Of a stretch of DNA of 56,950 bases, positions 43,610 to 51,973 are shown one piece after another. How positions within the stretch are numbered: the stretch's first letter is position 1; each line of letters begins with the position of its first letter. The notes under the pieces were generated by a model. It did not search any database and was not told the origin of the DNA. It was given only the letters and a program-made list of their open reading frames with translations. A program made the translations under genes and the position numbers. The stretch is from positions 1 to 56,950 of the forward strand of contig NZ_JAIULG010000028.1 of the NCBI RefSeq assembly GCF_020169415.1. Reading direction: 5' to 3'. This DNA is from Tsukamurella sp. M9C. Its GTDB lineage: Bacteria; Actinomycetota; Actinomycetes; Mycobacteriales; Mycobacteriaceae.

Positions 43610-44653
43610 GTGACGGAACGCAGGATCACGACAGCTCTCGCCGCCCTGGTACCGCTCCTGGTGCTCGTGTTGCTGGGGATGTTCGTGACGGTGCCCTACG
43701 TCGCCGTCGGCCCGGGGGACACCGCCGACACGCTCACCACGTACGCCGAGCGCGACGCCGACGGCAAGGTCGTCGACCGCAGGGTCATCACCATCGACGG
43801 CCTGCCCGTGCATCAGCCCGCCGGTCAGCTCCGCTTCACCACGATCGCCGTGACCGACGGCCTCAACCTCTACGGCGCGCTCGCCAAGTGGGTGACCGGC
43901 GCGCAGATCGCGCCCCGCGACGCCTACTACCCGCCCGGCGCCACCCGCGAACAGATCGAGGCGGGCAACCGCGAGCAGTTCACCGGCTCCGAATCCTCGG
44001 CCACCGTCGCGGCCCTGCGGTACCTGAAGATCCCGACGGCCGTCGGCGTCGTCGGCCTCAGCGAGGGCGGACCGTCGCAGGGCAAGCTGCGCGAGGGCGA
44101 CGTCGTCGAGGCGGTCGACGGTGCGCCCGTCGCCGCCCCCGACCAGGTCGCCAAGGGCCTCGAGGGCAAGAAGAAGGGCGACGTCGTCACCGTCACCGTC
44201 CGGCGCGCCGACGGTGCCGCGCAGGTCCCCGTCACGCTCGCCGAGTCCGAGGGCAAGCCGCGTCTCGGGATCGTCGTGGGGCAGGTCCCCGCGGACCCGA
44301 AGATCCGCATCGGCTTCGGCGTGCAGCAGGTCGGCGGGCCGTCGGCGGGGCTGATGCTCTCGCTCGGCATCGTCGACCTGGTCGAGCCGGGCGACCTCAC
44401 GGGCGGGAAGAACGTCGCCGGGACCGGCGAGATCGCCTCGGACGGCAAGGTCGGGCCCATCGGCGGTATCGAGCACAAGCTCCAGGGCGCCAAGCGCGAC
44501 GGTGCCTCGGTCTTCCTCGTGCCCGCCGCCAACTGCGACGCCGCGAAGTCCTCGCCGCCCGCGGACCTGCAGCTGGTGAAGGTCGAGACGCTCGACGGCG
44601 CGATCCAGGCCCTCGCGGACGTCCGCGAGGGGCGCCCCGCACCGTCCTGCTGA
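43610..44653 (+). CDS. PDZ and Lon-type S16 protease, membrane anchored (YlbL/Rv3194c-like)
   Basis: 347 residues. One N-terminal transmembrane helix (about 7-27) is followed by an extracytoplasmic PDZ domain (GLSEGGPSQGKLREGDVVEAVDGAPVAAPDQVAKGL near 145-185) and a Lon proteolytic domain. The Ser-Lys dyad is Ser near 245 in GGPSAGLMLSLG and Lys near 290 in GGIEHKLQGAK, the usual spacing for S16 peptidases. It is predicted to cleave membrane or periplasmic proteins. No ATPase domain is present, as in B. subtilis YlbL. Transcribed divergently from DUF2342. Confidence 0.92.
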   Translation: MTERRITTALAALVPLLVLVLLGMFVTVPYVAVGPGDTADTLTTYAERDADGKVVDRRVITIDGLPVHQPAGQLRFTTIAVTDGLNLYGALAKWVTGAQIAPRDAYYPPGATREQIEAGNREQFTGSESSATVAALRYLKIPTAVGVVGLSEGGPSQGKLREGDVVEAVDGAPVAAPDQVAKGLEGKKKGDVVTVTVRRADGAAQVPVTLAESEGKPRLGIVVGQVPADPKIRIGFGVQQVGGPSAGLMLSLGIVDLVEPGDLTGGKNVAGTGEIASDGKVGPIGGIEHKLQGAKRDGASVFLVPAANCDAAKSSPPADLQLVKVETLDGAIQALADVREGRPAPSC

Positions 44654-44677
44654 GCGCCCGACGGCGGCGGAGCGGGG

Positions 44678-45274
44678 TCAGTCCTCGTCGAAGGTGGCGA
44701 GCAGTCCCTGGATCAGGCCGGGCGCGAGCTGGTCGGCGCGCAGCAGGTCGGAGTCCGCGAAGGGATCGTCGTCGTCGGGCTGCAGCGTGAGCAGGGTGAT
44801 CCGGTGGCCGTCGCGCAGCACCGCCGCGACCATCCGCGCCGTGCGTCGGCCCGGGTGGCTCTCGGCGGCGGCGCGGCCGGCGCGGTCGGCGGCGTCCACA
44901 TCGGCCAGATGGGGCTCGAGCGCGCCGTCGAGATCCGCCTCCGCGGTCGGCGGCAGCACGATGATCTCCTGCACCAGCGCGCACCCGACGACCTCGTCGG
45001 GCCAGGTGGTGGTGGCGAGCACGTGGTTGAGCTCGGTGCTGCCGCCCCGCGGGTCGCCGGGCAGCGGCTCCTGCTCGATCACGGTGAGCGAGGCACCGTC
45101 GTCGAGGATGTCGGCCCACTCGGGCTGACTGGTCGCGAGCAGCGAGGTCGGGACGAGCCCGAACAACTGGGGCGGCTGGCCCCAGCCCTGCGGTTCCACG
45201 AACTCGATGGCCTCGCGGGCCGCGCGGCCCAGGGCCGCCTCGTCGAATACCTGCTCCGGCTCGTCGTAGGTCAC
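44678..45274 (-). CDS. PPA1309 family protein
   Basis: 198 residues. The protein shows GWGQPPQLFGLVPTSLLA near 30-47, a long acidic stretch and the C-terminal LRDGHRITLLTLQPDDDDPFADSDLLRADQLAPGLIQGL, all typical of the actinobacterial PPA1309 family. No catalytic motif, signal or membrane helix is seen. Its function is unknown. It is always found beside the PDZ-Lon protease and UPF0182 in related genomes, which suggests a shared cell-envelope or proteostasis role. The GTG at 45274 is chosen because the conserved block starts soon after. It is divergent from the UPF0182 gene. Confidence 0.78.
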   Translation of the reverse strand: MTYDEPEQVFDEAALGRAAREAIEFVEPQGWGQPPQLFGLVPTSLLATSQPEWADILDDGASLTVIEQEPLPGDPRGGSTELNHVLATTTWPDEVVGCALVQEIIVLPPTAEADLDGALEPHLADVDAADRAGRAAAESHPGRRTARMVAAVLRDGHRITLLTLQPDDDDPFADSDLLRADQLAPGLIQGLLATFDED

Positions 45275-45350
45275 GCGCCCATGATCGCATCCCGGGGCGC
45301 GCGCGGTACCACGTCGGTGAGCACGCGCGGATCCCATCTCGGGCAATCCG

Positions 45351-45356
45351 TACAGT
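45351..45356 (+). promoter_or_regulatory. -10 element of the UPF0182 gene
   Basis: TACAGT ends 7 nt before the GTG at 45364. This supports that start over the in-frame GTG at 45355, which overlaps the hexamer. Confidence 0.5.
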
Positions 45357-45363
45357 GGTTGTC

Positions 45364-48330
45364 GTGACGACACCTCGTGCCGCGGGCATTCCCACGCTGT
45401 CCCGCCGGGCAAAGATCCTCATCGCGATCGCCGTGGTCCTCCTGGCGCTGCTGCTCATCGGGCCCCGGGTGGTGGACGTGATCACCGCCTTCCTCTGGTA
45501 CGGCTCGCTCGGCCATGCCGGCGTGCTCCGGACCGTGCTGCTCTCGCGCCTCGGCCTGTTCGTGGTGACGGGCGTGGTGCTGGCGCTGTTCACGTTCGCC
45601 GGGATGTGGCTGGCGTACCGCGTGCGGCCGGCCTTCCTGCCCTCGCCGACGGACGATCCGGTGGTGCGGTACCGCGCCGTGGTGACGAGCAAGCTGAAGA
45701 CCTTCGCGATCGTGCCCTCCCTGCTGATCGGGCTCATCGCCGGCATCTTCGGGCAGTCGGCGTGGCAGCAGGTGCTGCTGTTCTTCAACCGCCAGCCCTT
45801 CGGCGACACCGACGCCGAGTTCGGCATGGACATCGGCTTCTACGCCTTCACGCTGCCCTTCATCGAGTTCGTCCTCGGCTTCCTGTTCGCCGGCCTGATC
45901 GTCATGTTCCTGGCGAACCTGGTCGCGCACTACGTCTTCGGCGGCATCCGCCTGGCGGGCCGCGAGGGCTCTCTGTCGCGCGGCGCGCGCATCCAGCTCG
46001 CCGCGATCGCCGGCGTCTTCCTGCTGACCAAGGCCGTCGCCTACTGGTTCGACCGGTACGCCCTGGTCTACTCGAACCGGTCGCCGATGTTCACCGGCGC
46101 GAACTACACCGACATCCACGCGATGCTCCCGGCGAAGGCGATCCTCACGGGCATCGCGATCATCTGCGCCGCCGCCTTCTTCTTCGGCATCGTGCTGCGC
46201 GACCTGCGGGTCCCCGCGATCGCGACCGTGCTCATGCTGTTCTCCTCGCTGGTGGTCGGCGTCGGCTGGCCCACCGCGGTGCAGACCTTCTCCGTCGGCC
46301 CCAACGCGGAGAAGGAGCTGCCCTACATCGCGCGGAACATCGCGGCGACGCAGGAGGCCTACGGGCTCGCGAGCGCGAAGTACGAGAAATCCGATCCCAA
46401 GGCTTCACCCGAGGCCCTGCAGACGCTCACCGCCAAGGACGCCCCCTCGCTGCAGAACGTGCGTCTGCTCGACCCGAACGTGGTCTCGCAGGCCTTCTCG
46501 AACTTCGGCGGCCTCAAGGACTACTACCGGCTCTCGGGCAAGCTCTCGGTGGACCGCTACGACGTGGGCGGCAATCAGACCAACGTGCTGCTCGCGCCGA
46601 TCGAGCTGGACCCCAGCAAGACCCCGTCGGACTGGACCTCGCGGCACATGGTCTACACCCACGGCAACGGCCTGATCACCGCGCCGGCCGGCCAGGTCGA
46701 CCAGGTGGTCAGCGAGAGCGGCCGCGACGCCGTGAACAACAACAACGCGGGCGGCCAGCCCGTGTTCACGCGCAACGGCGTGGCCGGCAGCAAGGCCGTC
46801 ACGCAGCCGCGGATCTACTACGGCGAGATCATCGGCTCCGATCCCGGCTTCTACTCCGTCGTCGGCAGTACGGGCGACCCGCGCGAGCTCGACAGCGACA
46901 CCGAGCGCTCGCGCTACGAGGGCGACGGCGGCGTCGGGATCGGCAACTGGTTCACCCGCCTCGCCTACGCGATCAAGTTCACCGAGCGGAACATCCTGCT
47001 CAACGGGAACATCGGGCCGGACTCGAAGATCATCTACCAGCGCGACCCGCGCGACCGGGTCAAGCAGCTCGCGCCCTTCCTCACGGTGGACACGAAGACC
47101 TACCCGATGGTCGACTCGCGCACCGGCCGGATCCTGTGGGTGGTCGACGGCTACACCACGCTGCCGAAGTACCCGTACGCGCAGCAGACCTCGCTGTCGG
47201 ACGCCACCGGCTCGCGCCAGCAGATCACGCCCGGCCAGCAGGCGCAGCGCCGCCAGGTGGACGAGAAGGTGGGCTACATCCGCAACTCGGTGAAGGCCAC
47301 CGTCGACGCCTACGACGGTTCCGTGCACCTCTACCAGGTCGACGAGAGCGATCCCGTCCTCAATGCCTGGAAGAGCGTCTTCCCCGGCGTGGTCGAGCCG
47401 AAGAGCGCGGTGCCCGCCGAGGTGGCGCAGCACTTCCGCTACCCGCAGGACCTGTTCGAGGTCCAGCGCTTCCTGCTGCAGAAGTACCACACGTCGGACC
47501 CCGACACCTTCCGCCGGCAGAACGACGTCTGGCAGGCTGCCGCGGCGCCGAACGAGACGCCCGACAAGGACGGCCTGCAGTCCCCGTACTACTCGGTGGC
47601 GTCGGCGCCCGGCGGTGGCCCGGCGCAGTTCCAGCTCTCGTCGATCCTGCAGGCGAAGGACCAGCCGTACCTCGCGGGGCTCGTCTCCGTGTCCTCGGAG
47701 GGTGAGGACGCGGGCCGGCTGCTGGTGCGCGACATGCGTGAGCTGCCCGGGCGCCGGACCCCCGGCCCGATGCAGGCGGCCGACCTGATCAAGGGCGCAC
47801 CGCCGGTCGTGGCCGACAACGCCAACATCCAGGCGCTCAACCCGCGCTTCGGCAACCTGCAGGCGATCGCGCTCGCGAACGGCGGCCTGACCTACGTCTG
47901 GCCGATGTACGCGCAGTCGACGGGGGAGCGGGCCGCGCCCAAGCTGATCAAGGTGCTCAGCCTGAACCCGGTCACGGGCGGCGCGGGCTACCGCACGACG
48001 GTCGCGGCGTCGCTCACCGACGCCGGGTACCGGGGCGTCGACGCCGCGCTCGCGACGGCGGCGACGGGCGTCTCCGGCCCGACCCAGGGCCAGACGGTGC
48101 CGGGCGCGACGCAGCCCGGCCCGGACCAGCCGCCCACGCAGGCGACCGTGCCCGGCGCCGACACCCCTGAGGTGCAGGCCGCGGTGAAGGCCGTTTCCGA
48201 CGCCTGGAGCTCGGTGCTCTCGGCGCAGCGCTCCGGCGACCAGGTCGCCGTCGGCCAGTCGATGAAGCAGCTCGGTGACGCGATCACCAAGCTGCAGGCG
48301 GCCGAGGCGAAGGCGCGGGGCGGCAACTGA
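45364..48330 (+). CDS. UPF0182 family giant membrane protein (Rv3193c-like)
   Basis: 988 residues. Seven transmembrane helices lie in the first 300 residues (for example ILIAIAVVLLALLLIGPRVV and FVVTGVVLALFTFAGMWLAY). A large extracytoplasmic domain of about 600 residues follows, containing the family-conserved GNGLITAPAGQVD and DPGFYSVVGSTGDPRELD segments. A Pro/Gln/Thr-rich linker near 900-930 precedes a C-terminal helix (AVKAVSDAWSSVLSAQRSGDQVAVGQSMKQLGDAI). The family has no known function and is highly conserved in Actinobacteria and cyanobacteria. The 3' end is followed by a strong terminator. Confidence 0.95.
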   Translation: MTTPRAAGIPTLSRRAKILIAIAVVLLALLLIGPRVVDVITAFLWYGSLGHAGVLRTVLLSRLGLFVVTGVVLALFTFAGMWLAYRVRPAFLPSPTDDPVVRYRAVVTSKLKTFAIVPSLLIGLIAGIFGQSAWQQVLLFFNRQPFGDTDAEFGMDIGFYAFTLPFIEFVLGFLFAGLIVMFLANLVAHYVFGGIRLAGREGSLSRGARIQLAAIAGVFLLTKAVAYWFDRYALVYSNRSPMFTGANYTDIHAMLPAKAILTGIAIICAAAFFFGIVLRDLRVPAIATVLMLFSSLVVGVGWPTAVQTFSVGPNAEKELPYIARNIAATQEAYGLASAKYEKSDPKASPEALQTLTAKDAPSLQNVRLLDPNVVSQAFSNFGGLKDYYRLSGKLSVDRYDVGGNQTNVLLAPIELDPSKTPSDWTSRHMVYTHGNGLITAPAGQVDQVVSESGRDAVNNNNAGGQPVFTRNGVAGSKAVTQPRIYYGEIIGSDPGFYSVVGSTGDPRELDSDTERSRYEGDGGVGIGNWFTRLAYAIKFTERNILLNGNIGPDSKIIYQRDPRDRVKQLAPFLTVDTKTYPMVDSRTGRILWVVDGYTTLPKYPYAQQTSLSDATGSRQQITPGQQAQRRQVDEKVGYIRNSVKATVDAYDGSVHLYQVDESDPVLNAWKSVFPGVVEPKSAVPAEVAQHFRYPQDLFEVQRFLLQKYHTSDPDTFRRQNDVWQAAAAPNETPDKDGLQSPYYSVASAPGGGPAQFQLSSILQAKDQPYLAGLVSVSSEGEDAGRLLVRDMRELPGRRTPGPMQAADLIKGAPPVVADNANIQALNPRFGNLQAIALANGGLTYVWPMYAQSTGERAAPKLIKVLSLNPVTGGAGYRTTVAASLTDAGYRGVDAALATAATGVSGPTQGQTVPGATQPGPDQPPTQATVPGADTPEVQAAVKAVSDAWSSVLSAQRSGDQVAVGQSMKQLGDAITKLQAAEAKARGGN

Positions 48331-48336
48331 TCTCAG

Positions 48337-48376
48337 CTCTCCGGCCGGGGCGGCGACGCCCGGCCCGGCCGGAGAG
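48337..48376 (+). terminator. Terminator of the UPF0182 gene
   Basis: CTCTCCGGCCGGG (48337-48349) pairs with CCCGGCCGGAGAG (48364-48376), 13 bp with a 14-nt loop, starting 7 nt after the stop. Confidence 0.8.
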
Positions 48377-48441
48377 ACGAGCGTCACGTTCAACTGATTT
48401 GCACATCGTGAGCGCATTCCAGTAACGTGGTGTTTACCCGA

Positions 48442-48515
48442 CGCGGGGTGGAGCAGCTCGGTAGCTCGCTGGGCTCATAACCCAGAGGTCGCAGGTTCAA
48501 ATCCTGTCCCCGCTA
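48442..48515 (+). tRNA. Initiator tRNA-fMet (CAU anticodon)
   Basis: A 74-nt tRNA. The acceptor arms CGCGGGG (48442-48448) and CCCCGCT (48508-48514) leave position 1 as C opposite U72, an unpaired first position as required for formylation. The anticodon stem has the three consecutive G-C pairs of initiators (GGG-CTCATAA-CCC), with anticodon CAT. The T arm is CAGGTTCAAATCCTG. The discriminator is A and CCA is not encoded. A strong intrinsic terminator follows 9 nt later. Confidence 0.97.
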
Positions 48516-48523
48516 CTAGGTCG

Positions 48524-48551
48524 AAGGCCCCCGGAGAAATCCGGGGGCTTT
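48524..48551 (+). terminator. Terminator of the tRNA gene
   Basis: GCCCCCGGA (48527-48535), loop GAAA, TCCGGGGGC (48540-48548), extended by AAG/CTT-type pairs and ending in CTTTCG. Confidence 0.88.
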
Positions 48552-48582
48552 CGCGTTCTCCGGGTAGTTCCGTTGCGGTGGG

Positions 48583-48588
48583 TACCGT
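48583..48588 (+). promoter_or_regulatory. -10 element of the acetyltransferase gene
   Basis: TACCGT ends 6 nt before the GTG at 48595, consistent with a leaderless mRNA. Confidence 0.45.
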
Positions 48589-48594
48589 CGGGGC

Positions 48595-49161
48595 GTGGCC
48601 ACGGAACTCCAGCGGATGCTCGCCGGCGAGCGCTACCGCGACAACGATCCGGAGCTCGTCGCGATGCGGAAGTCCTGCGGCCGGCTGCTCGACCGGTTCA
48701 ACGCCACCGCCGCGGACGACGACGCACTGCGCTCTCAGATCCTCCAGGAGCTCCTGGGAGGCATCGGCGAAGGTTCCTGGGTCATGCCGCGGTTCCAGTG
48801 CGATTACGGGGCGCACATCACGATCGGCGCCAACAGCTTCCTCATCTACGACGCGATCCTCATGGACTGCGCGCCGATCACGATCGGCGACGACTGCTCG
48901 ATCGGGCCGCGCGTGCAGCTTCTCACCGCACTGCACCCCGTGGAGGACCACGCCGCGCGGCGGGCGCGCTGGGAGACTGCGGAGCCCATCACGATCGGCG
49001 ACAACGTCTGGTTCGGCGGCGGCGTCATCGTGTGCCCCGGCGTCGCCGTCGGCCGCAACGCAGTGATCGGCGCCGGCAGCGTGGTGACGCGCGACGTCCC
49101 CGACCACGTCGCCGCCGTCGGTAATCCCTGCCGCGTCGTGCGGTCGCTCCCCGCCGAGTAG
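48595..49161 (+). CDS. Sugar O-acetyltransferase (maltose/galactoside acetyltransferase type, hexapeptide repeat)
   Basis: 188 residues. The N-terminal Mac domain (RMLAGERYRDNDPELVAMRKSCGRLLDRFNA near 7-38) is followed by a left-handed beta helix made of hexapeptide repeats (ITIGANSFLIYDAILMDCAPITIGDD). The catalytic His lies in LTALHPVED near 111 and the active-site loop in GDNVWFGGGVIVCPGVAVGRNAVIGAGSVVTRDVP near 142-176. Trimeric enzymes of this kind transfer acetyl from acetyl-CoA to sugar hydroxyls. The sugar is unknown. Convergent with the oxidoreductase gene, whose stop is directly adjacent. Confidence 0.92.
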   Translation: MATELQRMLAGERYRDNDPELVAMRKSCGRLLDRFNATAADDDALRSQILQELLGGIGEGSWVMPRFQCDYGAHITIGANSFLIYDAILMDCAPITIGDDCSIGPRVQLLTALHPVEDHAARRARWETAEPITIGDNVWFGGGVIVCPGVAVGRNAVIGAGSVVTRDVPDHVAAVGNPCRVVRSLPAE

Positions 49162-50055
49162 CTACCCGCTCGCGCGCACTTCGGCGACGCGCTGCCGCAC
49201 GCGCGGTGCGACCTCGTCGACGAATCGGCGGCACTGGTCGTAGTCGTCGTCCTCCGCCCCGAAGACGAAGGTGTCCATGCCCGTGTCCACGACGAGACCC
49301 GTCAGCTGCTCGGTCCACTGCTCGACGGTGCCGTGGAAGGCCTCGTCCGACGGCTGGTCGTCGATCGACCCGAAGATGTTGTAGACGCGCCGGATCGACG
49401 CGGGATCGCGGCCGGCGGCGCGCGCACCGTCGTCGATGGCGGCGTGCCGCTCGGGCAGGGTCGCGGGCGGGAAGAAGGAGTTCGACGGTGCCCACCCGTC
49501 CGCGTGGCCGCCGAGGAAGCGCAGCAGTTTCGGCCCGCCGACGCCCAGCCAGACCCCGATGTCGTGCGCGGGGCGCGGGCCGGGATGCACCCCGTCGAGC
49601 CGGTAGTGCTCGCCGTGGAAGCGCACGGACCGCTCGCCCGACCACATCAGGCGGATCACCTCGACGGCTTCCCTGAGCGCGCCGGCGGCCTCGCCTGGAC
49701 TGCGCTCGGGGCCGCCCATCGCGGCGATGGCGGGCCAGAAGGCGCCCGCGCCGAGGCCCAGCTCGAACCGGCCCTCGGACAGCAGGTCGAGGGTCGCCGC
49801 GGCCTGCGCCATCACGGCGGGCGGCCGGAGCGGCAGGTTGGCGACGTCGGGGAAGACGCGCACCTCCTCGGTGCGGTGGAGCAGCGCGCCGATCAGCGTG
49901 AAGGTGTCGACGAAGGCCTGCTGGTAGGGGTGGTCCTGCACCCCCAGGAACTCGACCTTCCCGTCCGCGAGCTCGGCGAGGGCGAAGCAGTTGTCGAGCG
50001 CCGCGGCGGACGGGGTGACGAACAGGCCGAATTCGACGGGACGCAGGTAGTCCAT
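49162..50055 (-). CDS. LLM-class F420-dependent oxidoreductase
   Basis: 297 residues of the luciferase-like monooxygenase superfamily. It shows VEFGLFVTPSAAAL at strand 1, VEFLGVQDHPYQQAFVDTFTLIGALLHRTEEVRVFPDV near 34-71, LLSEGRFELGLGAGAFWPAIAAMGG near 90-114, and IGVWLGVGGPKLLRFLGGHADGWAPSN near 166-192. This is the second such protein in the window (the other is at 26216) but with little local identity. F420 is the likely cofactor in this order. Substrate unknown. TAGGCT ends 6 nt before the ATG, so the mRNA is probably leaderless. Confidence 0.88.
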   Translation of the reverse strand: MDYLRPVEFGLFVTPSAAALDNCFALAELADGKVEFLGVQDHPYQQAFVDTFTLIGALLHRTEEVRVFPDVANLPLRPPAVMAQAAATLDLLSEGRFELGLGAGAFWPAIAAMGGPERSPGEAAGALREAVEVIRLMWSGERSVRFHGEHYRLDGVHPGPRPAHDIGVWLGVGGPKLLRFLGGHADGWAPSNSFFPPATLPERHAAIDDGARAAGRDPASIRRVYNIFGSIDDQPSDEAFHGTVEQWTEQLTGLVVDTGMDTFVFGAEDDDYDQCRRFVDEVAPRVRQRVAEVRASG

Positions 50056-50061
50056 GCCGCC

Positions 50062-50067
50062 AGCCTA
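50062..50067 (-). promoter_or_regulatory. -10 element of the LLM oxidoreductase gene
   Basis: TAGGCT on the minus strand ends 6 nt before the ATG at 50055. Confidence 0.45.
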
Positions 50068-50138
50068 GGCCCCGTCGCGGGGCCCGGCAGCGGTACGGGC
50101 ATCCGCCCGGATCGGCATCGGCGGCGCCCGGGCCTGGC

Positions 50139-50144
50139 TACGCT
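50139..50144 (+). promoter_or_regulatory. -10 element of the cyclase gene
   Basis: TACGCT ends 6 nt before the GTG at 50151. Confidence 0.45.
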
Positions 50145-50150
50145 CGGCCT

Positions 50151-51383
50151 GTGCCGACCAGCGCAGACTTCCGGGCGTGGTGCGCCGCGAGCGCCTACGC
50201 CGAGGGGGCGATCCCGGAGGCGGACCGCCGCCGGCTGCGCCTCGTCTCGCTCGCGGCCTACGCCTCGGCGGCGGTGAGCTTCGGCTTCGCGGTGATCGGC
50301 CTGGTCTTCGGCGGCCCGCACCAGGTGATGGTCGTCAACGTCGTCTCCGGGGCCGCGCTGGCGCTGGTCCCGTTGCTGGGGCGGTTCGGGACGCTGGTGG
50401 CGCCGACGGCGTTCTTCGCCGTCGCGACGGTCACGCTGTGGAGCCTGTGCGTCCTCCTCGGCGAGGGCGTGGGGCTGCTGTACTACTACCTGGTCATGGC
50501 GGTCGGCGTGCCGATGATCGTGGGCGTGCGCCGGATCGTCGCCGCCACCGCGGTGGTCGTCGTCTGTCTCGCGGCGATGATCTACCTGCACTTCACCGTG
50601 CCCGAGGACACCGGCCTGATGCCGCACTGGTTCGCCACCACGGGCTTCGTCGTCAACGTGGTCGCCGCGGCGTCCCTGGCGGTGGCGATCGTCGGGGCCG
50701 GGCTGTTCCAGATCGAGCGCGCGGACGCCGCGCTCGAGGAGGAGTTCCGGCGGTCCGAGGCGCTGCTGAACAACATCCTGCCGCGGTCGGTCACGGAGCG
50801 CCTCAAGGAGCCCGGCCACGCCGAGGTCGCGGACTCGTACGACGACGCCTCGGTCCTGTTCGCGGACATCGCCGGGTTCACCGAGATGTCCAGCCGCACC
50901 GCGCCCGCGGACGTCGTCCGGTACCTCGACCGGCTCTACACGACCCTCGACGCGCTGGTGGAGCGCCACGGGCTCGAGAAGATCAAGACCACCGGGGACT
51001 CCTACATGGTGGTGAGCGGCGTCCCCGAACCTCGCGCCGACCACCTCGAGGAGCTGGCGCGGTTCGCGGTGGCGCTCCAGGGCGCCGCGGCCGGCGTGAC
51101 GAACGCCGACGGCCGCGCGACGCCGCTCCGGATCGGCCTCGCGGACGGTCCCGTGGTCGCCGGCATCGTCGGGTCGAAGAAGTTCTTCTTCGACGTGTGG
51201 GGCGATGCCGTCAACGTCGCGTCCCGGATGGAGTCGACGGGGGTCGTCGGCAGAATCCAGGTGACGTCGTCCGTCCACGACCGGCTCGGCCGGGCCTTCG
51301 CGTTCGAGGAGCGGGGCCTCATCGCCGTCAAGGGCAAGCCGGACCAGCGGACCTGGTTCCTCCTCGGCGAACGCGCGGCCTGA
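50151..51383 (+). CDS. Membrane class III adenylate/guanylate cyclase
   Basis: 410 residues. Six transmembrane helices fill residues 30-195. A linking helix (LEEEFRRSEALLNNILPRSVTERLK near 197-221) leads to the catalytic domain. The two metal aspartates lie in FADIAGFTEMS near 238 and KIKTTGDSYMVV near 278-288. The transition-state Asn and Arg are in WGDAVNVASRME near 350-361. The base-selecting positions Lys (KIKTTGD) and Asp (FDVWGD) favour ATP, so cAMP is likely. Two CRP/GlxR-like sites in the same window (36644 and 55580) give plausible downstream targets. GTG start, leaderless-type promoter. Confidence 0.92.
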   Translation: MPTSADFRAWCAASAYAEGAIPEADRRRLRLVSLAAYASAAVSFGFAVIGLVFGGPHQVMVVNVVSGAALALVPLLGRFGTLVAPTAFFAVATVTLWSLCVLLGEGVGLLYYYLVMAVGVPMIVGVRRIVAATAVVVVCLAAMIYLHFTVPEDTGLMPHWFATTGFVVNVVAAASLAVAIVGAGLFQIERADAALEEEFRRSEALLNNILPRSVTERLKEPGHAEVADSYDDASVLFADIAGFTEMSSRTAPADVVRYLDRLYTTLDALVERHGLEKIKTTGDSYMVVSGVPEPRADHLEELARFAVALQGAAAGVTNADGRATPLRIGLADGPVVAGIVGSKKFFFDVWGDAVNVASRMESTGVVGRIQVTSSVHDRLGRAFAFEERGLIAVKGKPDQRTWFLLGERAA

Positions 51384-51422
51384 CCGAGCCACCGGCGTGA
51401 CCGCGTCACCGGGAGGGACGGC

Positions 51423-51812
51423 TCAGCAGCGGTAGGAGTTGTCGCTGCCGATCGACTTCACGGAGGGCTTCTTGCCCGCGCCGCAGGTGATCGTGTTGTC
51501 GTGGCCGCTCACGTCGATCGAGGACGCGCCGGCGAGGACGATCGAGTTGTTGCTACCGATCACCTGCAGCGAGTTGACGTCGCGCAGCGTCAGCGTGTTG
51601 TCGTGACCGTTGACCTCGACGCGCTTGCAGGCGGAGGTGAAGACGATCGCGTTGTCGGAGCCGATGAGCTTGACATCGTCGTTGCAGGCCAGCGTCCGCA
51701 CCTGGTCGTGACCGGAGAGGTCGATCCGGGCGGCGGCCGTCGGTGCGACGACCGAGGCTGCGAGTACGGCGGCGGCGGCCGCGGCGGTGGAACGGGCGAG
51801 GAGCGTGCGCAT
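51423..51812 (-). CDS. Secreted DUF3060 family protein
   Basis: 129 residues. A signal peptide (MRTLLARSTAAAAAAVLAASVVAPTAAA) is followed by tandem repeats of about 20 residues built on GHDN/GSNN cores: LSGHDQVRTL, LIGSDNAIVF, VNGHDNTLTL, VIGSNNSIVL, VSGHDNTITC and SIGSDNSYRC. This is the DUF3060 pattern, a short right-handed beta solenoid. Cys pairs near the repeat ends could form disulfides. Function unknown; many actinobacterial members are small lipoproteins or antigens. The start at 51812 is preferred because an AGAAGGAC ribosome-binding site precedes it and the signal peptide begins there. Confidence 0.88.
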   Translation of the reverse strand: MRTLLARSTAAAAAAVLAASVVAPTAAARIDLSGHDQVRTLACNDDVKLIGSDNAIVFTSACKRVEVNGHDNTLTLRDVNSLQVIGSNNSIVLAGASSIDVSGHDNTITCGAGKKPSVKSIGSDNSYRC

Positions 51813-51933
51813 GTCGAGTTCGTCCTTCTGCAAACGTGCGATCGGGGCGAATCGGACAGTACCGGTTTCGGATCACGCTGATCGGGACGGTTCCGATCCT
51901 GTGACGCGATCGGCAGAGTGGCCTGTCATATCC

Positions 51934-51951
51934 GGACGAGTCCCCTCGTCC
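51934..51951 (+). other. Hairpin in the leader of the TauE/SafE gene
   Basis: GGACGAG (51934-51940) - TCCC - CTCGTCC (51945-51951), a 7-bp stem ending about 10 nt before the GCAGGAG ribosome-binding site. It may modulate translation. I do not recognise a riboswitch class. Confidence 0.35.
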
Positions 51952-51973
51952 GCCTCAGCCGCAGGAGACCAGC

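Noticed and set aside
51901-51973. Riboswitch upstream of the TauE/SafE gene
   Set aside because: Only one short hairpin is visible and no recognised aptamer core; recorded as a hairpin only.
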